A stretch of DNA of 64,000 nucleotides from Neolentinus lepideus HHB14362 ss-1 (Eukaryota > Basidiomycota > Agaricomycetes > Gloeophyllales > Gloeophyllaceae): the NCBI GenBank assembly GCA_001632425.1, contig KV425634.1, positions 59,413 to 123,412 of the forward strand. The letters are read 5' to 3'. Below, piece after piece: positions 23,645-35,704 of the stretch; positions within the stretch are counted from its first letter, which is position 1; each line of letters starts with the position of its first letter. The notes below the pieces were generated by a model. The model saw only the letters and a list, made by a program, of their open reading frames with translations, made no database searches and was not told the DNA's origin. The position numbers and the translations under genes were made by a program.

Positions 23645-25252
23645 TCATGCGCATCTCTCTCTGGATACCTCCTGTACCAATTGACGGTCACCATCCCCGT
23701 CCATCCCGGTCACACGGACACTCAGCGACATGCCCTCCTCGACATCGCTGAATGACAAGTTATACCCAGGAGCACGTGCGACTTGACAATTAGATGGCTT
23801 ATCTGCATGTGTTGCAGATTGAGTATTCGGCTTGCGTTTACTATTGCCTAGCGCGATGAATACCGCGAGGAACGTGGGAGATATTCCCTACCAAAAACTG
23901 TAAATATGCTCGTATTGGAGATGGAGATAATGAGATGTAGCACTCACGGCTGCTATGCATGGCAAAATCTTTGCTATCTCCGCACCTGGCTGTAGAGGCC
24001 AGATGAGAGTTTTCTGACAAGGGACGACTCCGAGAAAATGACTGACCTCGCTACCAATTCCTGTGGTCCAAACAACAATGGTGACGAAAATGCTAACGAG
24101 ATATATCACGCCAGATTCAATCCTATAGAATATGCTCAGATATCATTTGTTACACTACCAATTGCGGTTAACCTCACATTAGGTTCAGGATCAGACTCAT
24201 GGTACGATTGGGTATGGCATAGATCCTCTTACGCTCAGAAGAGACTCGCCTGATCTGACAGCCTAAGACACCCTTGAGTATCAACTGTCGGTGTACACAA
24301 ATGGGAAGGTACTGACTCACCCATGGACACTGTCGCGAGGAGATTGATGACGGCGGAAATAGTCCAAAAGCTAATGTTCGAGTATGTGATCACATAACCG
24401 CTCCAAATGAAATTCGATGGAGTGAGCAGCTCAGAGAGTGTAGCGCCCATCGTCATTTTGTACGCCCTTATGTCGAAGATGAACACGACCCATCCAAGGG
24501 CTTAAAAGACCTGCAATCAAATATCGGAAACTCCGTGGTGAAAGATGAGTCTTACCTGTCCCTGTGACAAGGAGCGCAATCATCACAGTCACCACTGAGA
24601 GGCGCCGCCCACAAATGATATAGCAGCGCCATATCTAAACCGCAGCAGTTAACAAGCTGGCATTCGTTTCCAATATCCCGGGGACCTGACTCACCACGAG
24701 GCCATCAGTAATGACACTATAGTTGAGATGTTAGATGAATATGACTCCAGTCAAATGTGAAAAGTTCTCACTTGACAATATCTGCAATAATATCAATAAC
24801 GCATCCCAGAATATCACACAGTTTTTTTCTGTGTAAGCCGGGGCCGCCGATCAAAACGTCTGCCGTTACGAATACCGCTGTAAAGGCTATGACAGTAGCA
24901 GCTGTAGACATAATAAACAAGATGATGATCAAGACAAAGAGCATCCTCTGTGTCGATGACAACCGCCACCGAGACCAGAGAATATAAGATGCAGCAATAA
25001 ACAAAGTCATATGACAGCCTAAGATGACGGTTAGATGCGGTGCGGCTACCTTGACAGACCCAACGTACCATAAAATACGCTGATAACCTTTGTTGAAGTG
25101 ACACGTCAAGTTTGGCGCGCAGCGCATTAGCGGAAGAGACTACTAACCCATAGCCACAATACTTTTGCCTGCCATTGATGTAAGTTAAGGCGCCTAAGAA
25201 GTGCAAGCTCAGCGAATTAACTGCGTACCATCTGGTGGGAAAGAGTGAACAT
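23645..25252 (-). CDS. 7TM-type basidiomycete membrane protein, copy 2 (intact)
   Basis: Same eleven-exon layout as copy 1, starting MFTLSHQM at 25252 and ending SRERCA at 23645. Exons carry LWLW, VISVFYGCHMTLFIAASYIL, LFVLIIILFIMSTAATVIAF, IWRCYIICGRR, GWVVFIFDIRAYKMTMG, NISFWTISAVINLLATVSM, GCQIRRVSSERKR, a helix from MIYLVSIFVTIVVWTTGIG-type sequence, ILPCIAA and GISPTFLAVFIALG. All donors and acceptors can be read and no stop is seen. It belongs to the ESG/WRCY family of multi-pass membrane proteins of unknown role. It is divergent from the dead peroxygenase at 26.3 kb. Confidence 0.75.
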
Positions 25253-26334
25253 ATGGTTGATGTGATAGCTGGCACAGGCAACTGAGAGCGTAGGGTACAG
25301 TCGCATGCTATGGACTCAGCTACCGAGATTAAATGTTTCTGCTTCGGCTGTCCATCTGATCTCGGGTGCACTGTACAGCGACTGGTCCCCTGATTTGGGC
25401 GCTTTCGAGGATATTCGAGGCTAAGCAGGTCAGGACATATCCAGGCAATAGACGGTACATGCTTCTGATGTTAACTTATGACGTGAAATATAAGCGCCAG
25501 TACATTGGGCGCTTCCTTGGAGGAAGTGATGTGCTTCGCCTCAGATATGACCACAAAAACATAGAGCTTCCTGCGACTTGGGACAGCATCGAGAGCGGAA
25601 TTACGAGACCTGGCTGAGGAACGCCCAGCGAATTGATTAAGCAGCGTATGTAGACATTTGGAGCATGTGGGTGGCGGCGGACTCTGATGACGAGAAATTG
25701 GGCAGGGTTGAATGGTTATTGATTGGAAGGAAGATCTTTGCCTCTAGCGCCACTAGCAGAAGACGACCGCTGTGACCTTTGGCGATGACAGGTACTCATA
25801 ATTTGTCGGAGATTGCCGGGTCGTTGTGGAATCACTAAGATTCCGAGTCGTCGCTCGCTCAATTACGTCCGACCGTCCAAATCCTATGCGCATATCCTAG
25901 GTATCCGACCCACAGCTTTCCTGTACGACGTGCCTCCAAATTGCCCACGACAAATCTTCGGACCCAACAGCTCACCATCCAAATCCAGACCGGGCCAATT
26001 TTCTGGTGCATCGGACCGAGAAGATTAGAGTGGATGTAGCTTGTTTGGTTCTCACTCAAAATCGTGTCTTGTCTAGACATAGCTATCATAATATTTGTTT
26101 CTTGGTCATTGACGTCTTTACGGGGAAATGTCTATTTGGTCTCAGCTTCTAGCTCCCGCCCAAGAATCAAGATCCAAATATGACAACACACGAAAGTCAG
26201 CGACAGGCGAACAGCTCCGAGTCCAAATTTTCAGTCCGTTCCACATTAGCGCTTACGAACAACAACTAGCTCTGAGGCGAATTTGATAGCTCATGGTGCC
26301 AACATGCTCGGTTTCTCGTATATAATCTGCTAGC
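25253..26334. other. Duplicated divergent-promoter region
   Basis: The inverted counterpart of 640-1740; no gene. It links membrane copy 2 with the dead peroxygenase, so the head-to-head order is preserved here. Confidence 0.5.
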
Positions 26335-27480
26335 ATCGCGGGTGAGCGTACTCCAGTCTCCCACAGACTCTGTCTTATCACCTCCCCGGTGTACGCACTC
26401 ACCGCCAGTAATAATCACCTTGCTATCACGTCTCACTCTCATCGTGTCTCTCAGCGTTATATCCCTGCTCATCCTCTCCCTCCGCGTCTTAGTCCTCGTA
26501 TCAGGCACGGTGAGCCATCCCGCCCATCTTTCAACCTTGACTTGAACTCACTTCATTCAACACAGACACTATTACGACCCAAAAGTAACGATCAACGCCT
26601 TCACTCCCCCCACAACACTCCGACTTTCACACCTCGCCAACCACGGCTACCTGGTCATCCCTATCCCACATAGGCCACTCTACGGCTAGAACATCACACT
26701 CTCCTGGCTCGTGCACCCCCTCAAGTCCACATACGGCGCCAATAAAGCCCATCGCCTGGGTCCTCACCTACAGCGGCTACCTTCTCCTCCGGAAATCGTC
26801 CACTACCTACCTCCCTCCTGCACGCTGCCAAGTTCCTCTCCGCCTTGCTCAAAGTTCTCAACCCCCACCCCCGCCCCGACCTCACCCATTTCAACGTCGC
26901 CCTTTACTCGCTCTACGGCCCACCACAACCAATCATATGCTCCTCGAGCGGCTCTTTGCATTCACCGCCTCGCACTACGCCTTCATGCTTCCCTCCATCA
27001 CCCGCGCCCATGTCCTAGGAGAGTAGGAGAGCACCAGACTAACATCACCCTCGACCCCTCTCATGCTGAAGTCGCTCGTGGCAATGCCACGCTCGGATCT
27101 TTGGGTCTGTGATGACAGACACTTACAAATCTCGACGAGGCGCGGAGGAAATCGATATGGCTCTGTTCCGCGCGTGACTTGACGACCCAAACTCCCCGCC
27201 GGGTGGATCCCCAGGCATGAGCAGACGCTTCTCAGGAAGGTGAGGATATCGAATGCGATTACGACGTTGATAGAGTAGGTTCTGCAGAACCCTCAGGTGC
27301 ATGTTACGCAGAGGGAGAGGCGGAAGCCGATCATTATGTCTCCGTTCGTGAATGTTTCCGTCGGCTTTCTCAACGCGACGGAGGCGTTCTTCCCGCTGCA
27401 CGGTGTCGGCTTTGAGGACGAGATCTCGTTGCCTTGGGCTACTGAGCCGTTCTCGGGGTTACGAGTCTCGGCGGGACGTC
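26335..27480 (+). pseudogene. Decayed peroxygenase (UPO) copy
   Basis: Collinear with the intact gene at 13.3 kb: GGTGAGCG leader, hydrophobic N-terminus, LANHGYLV, HPLKSTYGAN, WVLTYSGY-like sequence and HAEVARGNATLG. The start codon is lost, the SPCPALN exon has become a run without the heme-ligand cysteine (only LSHLANHGY remains), the EHD block is deleted and frames shift repeatedly. It can no longer encode a heme-thiolate enzyme. Confidence 0.8.
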
Positions 27481-28379
27481 GGAATGGCGATGGACACCCG
27501 GCGAAGCATCAACATGGAGGCACCTGGCGCCATCTCTTGTTTTTCTGCTCTGTTTATTCTGTGCCCCGTGTTCTTTGTTTGTCATGTATTATCTGGGGTA
27601 CTACTGCGATGTACTTATTTTATTGTATCTACGTGCTATTCATTTTTGTTCTTCTTGATTGTGCTACTACTGTTCTTTGTCTTTCTTCGTCCTGCATTAT
27701 ACTCTCTCTCTTCCTGCAATGTGCATTATAACCTATCTTCTTTCTTACCCTGCATTACCATTACCATCCCATCCTGCATGACTCATTTACCCACCTACTA
27801 CCTACCACCTGCACGTCGCTTTCACACCTGCATTCTGTATCTGTGGTTCTATTCCATGCTCTCGTTGTACTCGATGCACATAGACCCGCCCTTACGCCAC
27901 CCGGGCCGTGTGGCATCATCCCGATCCGGAAGGACCACTTCCTTAATCGGTCTAGCGCGTCTAAACCGGCAGTAACAAGAATAGAGTCTAGCTACGTACT
28001 AACATAAATACATGTACACAACAGTATGGATGCCTTTTATAAGTATTAACGAATAACATCGCTCATTACATATTTGGCAAATGTTAACAAACCATGTTCA
28101 TAAACATGGAATTATCTATCACACCGTAGTACGAGCGAATAGGCAGTCACGTTCCAAGTACGCGATTATAGACAGAGTCCGCGTTATAAATGACGTCGAG
28201 AAATGGGATTTAAATATAAATGTCCATGAAGCTATTCAGCAATATCCATGAACCAACTAAAGTGACTAGAATGTAAATAAGTGTCCGTTTTCGAAGAAAG
28301 ACCGTGAACTGACGTTATTGTATTCCACGGCTCGTTGATTGAGAGCACATCACATCATTTTACACTCGTAAAATGGCAA
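27481..28379. other. Decayed peroxygenase 3' flank, no gene seen
   Basis: Starts with the same GACGTCGGAATGGCGATGGA-type tail as 14650 and holds the GGAAGGACCACTTCC box at about 27925. A T-rich stretch (27540-27800) follows the old stop. 28200-28340 is the shared 3' flank of membrane copies 2 and 4. Confidence 0.5.
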
Positions 28380-29982
28380 TCATGCACATCTTTCTCTGGA
28401 TACCCCATGTATCAATCTACCGTTACCATCACCGCCCATCCCGGTCACATGGACATTCAGCGACATGCCCTCCTCGACGCCGGTGAACGACAAGTTATAC
28501 CAAGAAGCACGCGCAACTTGCCAATCAGATAGTCTATCCACATGTATTGCAGAGTGGGTATTCAGCTCGCGTTTACTATTGCCTAGCGCGAGGAACACGG
28601 CGAGGAAAGTGGGCGAAATTCCCTAACAGGACATGTAAATATGCTTGCACTGGAAATAAAAGTGGCCGGGATGCAATACTCACCGCTGCGATGCATGGCA
28701 TTATCCTTTCTATGTTGTCACTTGTCTATTATGGCGGGATAGAAGCTCTCTGGTAAGAGACAACTCCGAGAAAATGACTGACCCCGCTTGTCATTCCTGT
28801 GGTCCAAACAATGATGGTGATAAGAATACTAATGAGATATATCGCACCAGATCCAATCCTGTAGAACATGTGTGGATATCATCGGGCACACCATTAGTTG
28901 AAGGTAACCTTACATTAAGTTCAGAACCAGGCTGATGTTACTATTCTGTGCAGCGTGGATCGCCTTATGCTCGGCAGAAACTCGTCTGATCTGGCAGCCT
29001 TGAACACCCTCGTGTGTCAAATGTGGGTGTACATACATGGGACCATACTGACTCACCCATGAATATCGTCGCAAGGATATTAATAAGGGCGGACGCGGTC
29101 CAAAAGCCAGTTATCAAGTAAGAAATCACGTAATTGTCCCGGATAAAATTGTGTGGAGGGAGCAGTTCAGAAAGTGGAGCGCCCTTCCTGGTTTTATACA
29201 TCTTTACGTCGAAAATGAACACGACACATCCGAGAGCTTAAAGGACCTGCAATCAAATATCGGAAACTTGATCACACAGGAGACGTACCTGTTCCTGTTA
29301 CCAGAAGCACAATGGGAACAACCACGACTGAGAGCCGCCGTCGACAAATGATATAGCAGCGCCATATCTAAACCACAGCGGTCGAACGACTTGGCCTTCG
29401 TGTCTCATACCACGAGGCCATCAGCAATGACGCTGGAATGGATAGATTAAGTAATATAATTACAGTCAAGCATATAAAGGTCTCACTTTACAATATCTGT
29501 AACAATATCGGTGCAAAGGTCAAGAAGATCGCTGAGTTCTTTCTCGTGTAAGGCGAACTCCGTCTCTCCAGGATAGCCTTTGACACCAACCAGAACATCT
29601 GCCACTACAAATGCCTTAGTAAAGGCTATAGCCGCAGTGACCGTAGACATAATGAACAGGATGATGATCAAGACAAAGAGCATCCTTTGTGGTGGTGACA
29701 ACCGCCAACGAGACGAGAGAATATAAGAGGCAGCAACAAATAGAGTCATATGACAGCCTAATGTGACGTTTAGCTGTATTGCAGCGACCTTGACAGTCCG
29801 AATATACCATAAAATACGGTGATGACCTTCGTTGAGGTGGTGCGTCAAACTCGCCACGCAGCGCATTAGCGAGAGACTACTTACCGATAGCCAATAATAT
29901 GTTTGCCTGCCATTGATGTAAATTAACATACGTCGAACTAAGGGAATTAACTGCGTACCCTCTGGTAAGAAAGAGCTCCCAT
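28380..29982 (-). pseudogene. 7TM-type membrane protein, copy 4 (frameshifted micro-exon)
   Basis: All exons of copy 1 are recognisable from MGALSYQR at 29982 to SRERCA at 28380, with LFVLIIILFIMSTVTAAIAF, IWRCYIICRRR, WTASALINILATIFM and FLALGNSK. The second exon, 21 nt in copies 1-3, is 22 nt here (TATTATTGG in place of TATTGTGG), which breaks the frame unless another splice site is used. No other stop was found, so the copy may be only recently lost. It is the closest relative of copy 3. Confidence 0.6.
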
Positions 29983-30837
29983 GTCGTCGGTGTGATAGTT
30001 GTTGTCACAGGCAATTGAGGGTGTACTAGATGACGGTCAGAACTTGATTGATATGAAGAGGTTAAATGCCTATGCACACGATGTTCATCTAATCCGGAGT
30101 GCATTACGTGGCTTTCGTGTGGGCGCATCGAGAGTGGTGCAGCGTTAGTACAGAACAAAAACATTGCCTATGCAGAAGGGGATATTCCGCCAGATATGGT
30201 GTAAGAAGAGTCAAGCAGCACCGCCTCATCACTTTGCTGGTTCCATTTGGCAAGAGGTAATGAAAACCCCGCGCGTACTCACGGCAATCGATAAATGGTG
30301 ACTAGGTCCTTCGAAATTGAGACAAAGACTCTTACCATGCGAGGCCGTCCAAACGTACCAATTGCATGTCAGGATCAGCTCTCACACCTAATGACAATCC
30401 GCGCGTGGAGCCCATCGTATTTCTCTGCGACTGAATATCGCACCACTCGCATTACCTACGAATCACGAGACTTACATCTGTACCGTTACCGCGGACCTTA
30501 CGAAAGACACCGTGCCAAGACGATCAAGTATGGCAAGCAAGGGCGAGAAACCGTGCTGATAGGGCTGGACGGCCTTTGAACAGGATGCCGAGGATCATGC
30601 ATCGCGAGGGGACCAGGACGAGGACCAAGCTCTGGGCGTTGGCCAAAACAGCTGTATCTAGACGCGACGAATGGACGTGGGATCAGTGTGCGGGGCGAGG
30701 AGAAAACACCATCTGGTACTCTGAAACACGACAAGACCTGAATCGTAAAACAGTGTCACACGCAGATATCCAGATGAATCTCGTCTCAGAAATGGACGGG
30801 CGCATGGGAGTATTCTCGGAAGTGCACGATAGTGCTT
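29983..30837. repeat. Duplicated flank joined to an SDR unit
   Basis: 29983-30735 matches 8920-9620. From about 30722 it switches to the SDR 3' flank (GACAAGACCTGAATCGTAAAAC and GTCACACGCAGATATC) that also begins the copy 3 unit near 35605. The junction between the two duplicated families lies here. Confidence 0.55.
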
Positions 30838-32003
30838 CTAATCGAACCACAGACCTCCATCGACAGTAATAGTCTGACCTGTCCGGAGTAAGCACACGAA
30901 GTAGCGGAATGTACGGACATACCGGTCATATAGCTAGAGTCCCTCGATGCAAGAAAAGACACAACGTTTGCAACATCATCCGGCTGACCCAAACGACCGA
31001 GTGCAGACTGCGCTGTTAACTATATTGGCCAGTCAACAAACATCTAAATAGACGAGAAATGTCAAAACTGACCTGTGGCATACTGAAACCTGTCTCTGGA
31101 TGCGAGACATGGCGCTGAGCTTTAAACAATCCGTGTTAAAAGCGAACGTCAAGGAAAACTTCCTCGCTTACCAAGCGCCGTGTCGATCACGCCGGGCGCA
31201 TAAGCATTCACAGTGATACCATACGGACCAAGCTCGCAAGCTACAAACATTGATGTTAGCCTGGGTAGGTAGCAGCTCGATGATTCTAACCTGCAGCTTG
31301 CGTCAGTCCTCGAACTGCGAATTTGCTCGCAGAATAAGCACTTGCTGCCGCAAAACCTGGCAGGACAGCATTAGTCATGAATAGTTCGTATTGGATGGAG
31401 TAAGTCAGAACCTTTCTTTCCAATTATGGAGGATGCGCCTGTACTCATAAATGTCAGATGAAGAAGCAGGGTAATCAAGCTCCTTACCGATTATTCTGCC
31501 GCCACGTTTCTGCTCAATCATGGTCCTTGCAGCCGCTTTGTAGCACATGAGCAAGCCCCGTGTGTTGACAGATTGTATGTTGTCAAATTCCGCCATGCTC
31601 ACTAGGGTGATCTTAGACGACAAATATAATGAGGTAGGAGATACGTACTTTCGATGATAGGCCTATATAAACCTAGTCCGGCATTTGCGACCATCTGCGG
31701 GCATTTAGAGAGATTGTCATCATAGATAAACTACAGAAATATTACCACATCGAGTCCTCCAAGTTTGTCAGTGACGATTGTAACCAAGTCGTTTACATCC
31801 TTCTCCTGACTAACATCAGCTTCCACAGTCATTGTGTGGCCACCTGAGGCGTGTATGTCCTTCGCTACATCCTCCAGTGTGCCTCGTTTTGACGGCAGAT
31901 CGCTGATGGCAACAGTCAATCCATCCCTCGATAACCTCAACGCAATAGCTCGCCCTATGCCCTGCGCCGCTCCCGTGATGATGGCGATACGTCTGGCTGC
32001 CAT
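30838..32003 (-). CDS. Short-chain dehydrogenase/reductase, copy 2 (intact)
   Basis: About 250 aa in nine exons from [19 protein letters not shown] at 32003 to [12 protein letters not shown] at 30838. Rossmann glycine motif [50 protein letters not shown] with the active-site Ser, [14 protein letters not shown] with Tyr and Lys, [17 protein letters not shown] and [20 protein letters not shown] are all in frame with agreeing splice phases. It belongs to the classical SDR group that includes FabG-like and acetoin/diol dehydrogenases, acting on an unknown alcohol or ketone with NAD(P)H. It is nearly identical in layout to copy 3. Confidence 0.82.
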
Positions 32004-32703
32004 GGTTATATCTAACGAGTGAATAGGAAGCCATCCTGCCTTTATATCTACCGCAGAACACATCAGCAGGAGGGTCGGCTCGACTGCCGAAGACATGCTT
32101 TGGGACAATAGAAGGAATCTGGGAAACTTTCATAGGCCACACTATCGGAAAGACTGCGTCTTCTGGAAGTAGGCAGGCATGACAACTTGGCAACCTTGAT
32201 ATTGGAAACCTTGATATGAGAGCTAGAAGTCTCATTTTAATAGACTGAACTTAGAGTTATATTTGGACTTGAAGCGCCCAGATTCCAGATCCCAGCACCG
32301 TGAACATCGGTCGCACATGAATCCATATCGGTCCATGATCCTGGCCTCTCCGGGGATTGTTCGTAGCCGATGCTAATCGCTGTAAGGCAACTTGTAGCCT
32401 CCTCGTCGATCGAAGACCAGCATTCAGTCGAGCACATATCCATATACCCGGAGGGATTATCGCTTGACGAGGACTTCCTGACCATCTGGATCAAATACGG
32501 CACATTTCAAGGTCTCAATTGCCGCGACGATATGTAGGTACATATGAATGAAGAATGTCGTTCAACGACGAACCGTAAACCTTCTGCCAGATCAAGAGTA
32601 GTGCTTGTGCTTCGCCTAGTGGAACCAAACTGCAAGGGTCTGACCTACCCGAAAAGAAGACCAGTTAGCCAGAGAAGGTGCATGACACGAAGGTTACCTC
32701 TGG
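32004..32703. other. SDR 5' flank with a C-terminal SDR scrap
   Basis: TTTATATCTACCGCAG upstream of copy 2 is the conserved TATA region of the array. Near 32600-32650, reversed, GGTCAGACCCTTGCAG is followed by codons reading VWFH and a stop. This is a degenerate version of the last SDR exon (QTLA..GLWFN at 59.6 kb). Confidence 0.4.
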
Positions 32704-32829
32704 CACTGCGGGAGTCCCACTCTTTGAGGACCTGCAAAATGTTGATCAAAAGGTATTTCTCACCCTCTGATTGGCTGATAATACCTTTTGATCAACATTT
32801 TGCAGTTAAAGACTGGGTTTCCCACAGTG
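32704..32829. mobile_element. 126-bp hairpin MITE, copy 1
   Basis: Ends CACTGCGGGAGTCCC and GGGTTTCCCACAGTG are imperfect inverted repeats, flanked by TGG on both sides (3-bp target duplication). The middle is a perfect inverted repeat of 26 bp (CTGCAAAATGTTGATCAAAA then GGTATT) around a short loop containing TGATTGGCTGAT. A second copy is at 49606-49735. CACTG ends with 3-bp duplications point to the CACTA superfamily. Confidence 0.85.
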
Positions 32830-32844
32830 TGGCCCGCATACCTG

Positions 32845-32997
32845 TGTCGGACACCCCCGTACAACCTCATTATAATTGATTACCAGCGGAACAAAGGTTT
32901 AGAATGGATTTAAATAGGATTAAATATCCATTTTAATCACATTTTAATACATTTTTGATCATTTTTCAATTATAATGGGGTACGGAAATTTCCGACA
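32845..32997. mobile_element. 153-bp inverted-repeat element
   Basis: Left end TGTCGGACACCCCCGTACAA and right end, read inward, TGTCGGAAATTTCCGTACCC; both continue into CATTATAATTGA. The interior is AT-rich. A target duplication is not clear. It sits 15 bp from the CACTG MITE. Confidence 0.65.
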
Positions 32998-35590
32998 TGT
33001 CATGAAGGTTGACACATTCGAAATGGGCACAGAGACAACATATACAACAAGCTGCAGTTGATAAGGAAGCAAGGATCTATGCAGACCATAAGTACGCTGG
33101 TTATCGTAAACACCATGTCAATATTATCGCATCTAGGGTCATGGGAGATGTTCCACTTTAAATTTGCCACTGACATCGCAATGTTGCTCGAAAGTTTGAG
33201 TCCGGCATCCTCCGAATTTTTTTGGAGTCCTTCCATCGGCACCATGTGCCATTACATATACCAGAAGTGACCTGCACCCAATACTGCCCTTATACCGCGT
33301 CAGACCCACCGTGACTCTGTCCTTTCCGTGTCGCCTTTGTAATGGTTATCTAATCTTACGAAGCTTGTCTCGGCACGCCTTCCATAAACTGACCTTGTCC
33401 TTCGAACGATGCTCAGGTTCTAGCAGTCATGCATGAAGAAGCAACCCATATCCTTGGATTCACATCTTAGGCTTTCTTCGGAAGTCTTGCACCGTTCTTT
33501 GGCCCTACGATCCCCGGCATCCTCTAATCTCCTAGAACCTGCGTGTTGTCTCGCTCAAGGAGGCTCACTGTTATTCGGGGGGAGTTGCCGGCCTTGCCGT
33601 GGTGCGTACGTTGTCTGAAAGCTCGTTATGTCGTGTTCGACACCCATTGATCTATCAGGAGCCTGATACTCCCTGGTCGACACGCTACGTCACGGACGGA
33701 CTTCTCTCTCCCTCCTGGATATCTTCCCTGGTCAGAACTAGTACGTGTATCTCGCCGCGATTCCATCATCCTTAGCCGAATGCATGCACCGACTGCTCGT
33801 GTGCTCTCTGAACGTACTGATATCCAGCGTCCCAAGAATCCATGGCGTTTCTGACTCATGAAATTGACCCCTCCGGAACATCTCTATCACTGCTCTCCTA
33901 CTGCTGGAATCTGCGCTGTCCAACGCCCTTCAGCCTGCTCAGAAGTCCCCCTTCTCGCATAGCCGCAGACCGTGGCATTGCACTTACATATTGTGTTCAA
34001 GTCGGCTGCGCTAGTTTTGTCCTCCTGCCTTCCCTAGGTCATGGGTTACCCACCACACTCCTTTGACACCTTCACTAAGCCAACTGCTCGCCTGTGTTCG
34101 CTGTTCTTGCCTCGCATTCCGGTTTCGACTTCGCTGAACGTTGTCTACGCCCCTCAGGCTAGGTGCCGCATATCCTGACTGGTGGACTTCGCTCTTTGTC
34201 TTCTCGGACTTGAAGGAAGCATCCGATGTTCTGGACATTATAACGTCATCAGAGAGCTGATTGATCAGTCGACAAGGCCCTCGTGGATTATCTCGACTCC
34301 TTAGTCCATTTCTGCCTTGATATACAGTCATGCCTATTTCATCTCCTTGGCTTTCTGTCAGGCGCAGAGAACGGCTACGACCACATGTATCCTGAGAACA
34401 TCGATGACGCTTCTCCAAGGATGTGGTTATTCCTTATCAAGCGTCCGATCCCTCTGATAACAAGATCGCAAAATGATAGTTCTTTCATGGCGGCATGCAC
34501 ATCCTCTTCTTTCATTCTAGTCAGCTCTTCGCCGCCCTGGCGCGCCGTCTTCTATGGCCAATGGTTCCGCTTCTCGCTATTTTCTGACCGTCCCCAGCAC
34601 AATGCACGGTTTTCTTGATCTTCTCTCGGTAACCCGGTGTCAGCCCGACCCCTTTTGATACTTCCATTCTCATAGTGAACTCTTCAAATGTATTGTGGCA
34701 TTTGTAACTCTTCTCGACTGCTCGGCCTACCCGATGTTCGCCCATGTAGCATCTAGTTGTACAGATCCAATGCCCCGTTGATACCGCCTTAACGTCTTTG
34801 TTGTCAGGAGTCCGCTCTTCTCATCGCAACTGTCTTGCACAACATGGGTTGACACCAACACGGCTACAGCGTGACAATTTTTCGCACACTTGATTGCCCT
34901 CCACGGAATGTCCGGCGTTCTACCGATTCTGGTCAGTCACGGATGTCGGGCTGCTCCCGTCCTAATGCACGTACAGCTTCAGCGATGCACGAGTATCGAG
35001 CAAGCACTGCCATCTCAACTGAATCTTCGCTTCATCTGGGTTTGCGCGATCTCCATCTGAATGATACTTCGGTGATTCTCATTTGGTTACTTATCGTACC
35101 ACAGCTCATAATATGATTTGCGTAGGAGACGGTGATGGCTGCTCTATATCATCGTGCGGAGTCAAAAGAACGTCTGATAGGCTGTCTAACTGAAACCCGC
35201 TGCAGTTATTCAATGCTCCTCCAGTGCCTGCCCGCTGATGGTTTCCTAACATCGCTAGCTGCTGCTGGATAGTATCACTAGCCATGTGAAGCTAGGCCAA
35301 CGAGGGTAACACAGACATGACAGTCGAGTCATTTAGTCTGTGGACGAGGCGTACTGATGAAAGCGCCTGATCGGGAGCCGGCACTAAAGGCAGACTCGTC
35401 GCCAGTCCTACGGTAACGCCGATGCTGATTTGCTAAGGTAGTTAGATAGGAAAGAGACGGATGTACGGGCGTGGAAAGGTAGTGCGTAACTCGAATGAGT
35501 ACCACAGAGTCACGCAGGGAGTCTGGTGCCGATACTGCATGAGGCTATAATGTATAGTATGTCGATGGGGTTGCAGTGTCGAAGCGATCA
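32998..35590. other. Unassigned block between SDR units
   Basis: No convincing gene. Frames of 60-135 codons on both strands lack recognisable domains. Unlike its surroundings it has no visible copy elsewhere in the window, so it may be an insertion, for example a decayed retroelement. It ends where the SDR copy 3 unit begins (about 35590). Confidence 0.35.
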
Positions 35591-35704
35591 GGACACAATA
35601 CGAGAAGCGACAAGACCTGAATCGTAAAACAATGTCACACGCAGATATCTAGATGAATTTTGTCTCAGAAATGGACGGGCCCATGGGTGCATTCGATGGT
35701 GCTT

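Noticed and set aside
34011..34745. Minus frames of 135 and 74 codons as a possible retroelement gag
   Set aside because: No zinc knuckle, protease or reverse transcriptase motif could be seen, so no element type is claimed.
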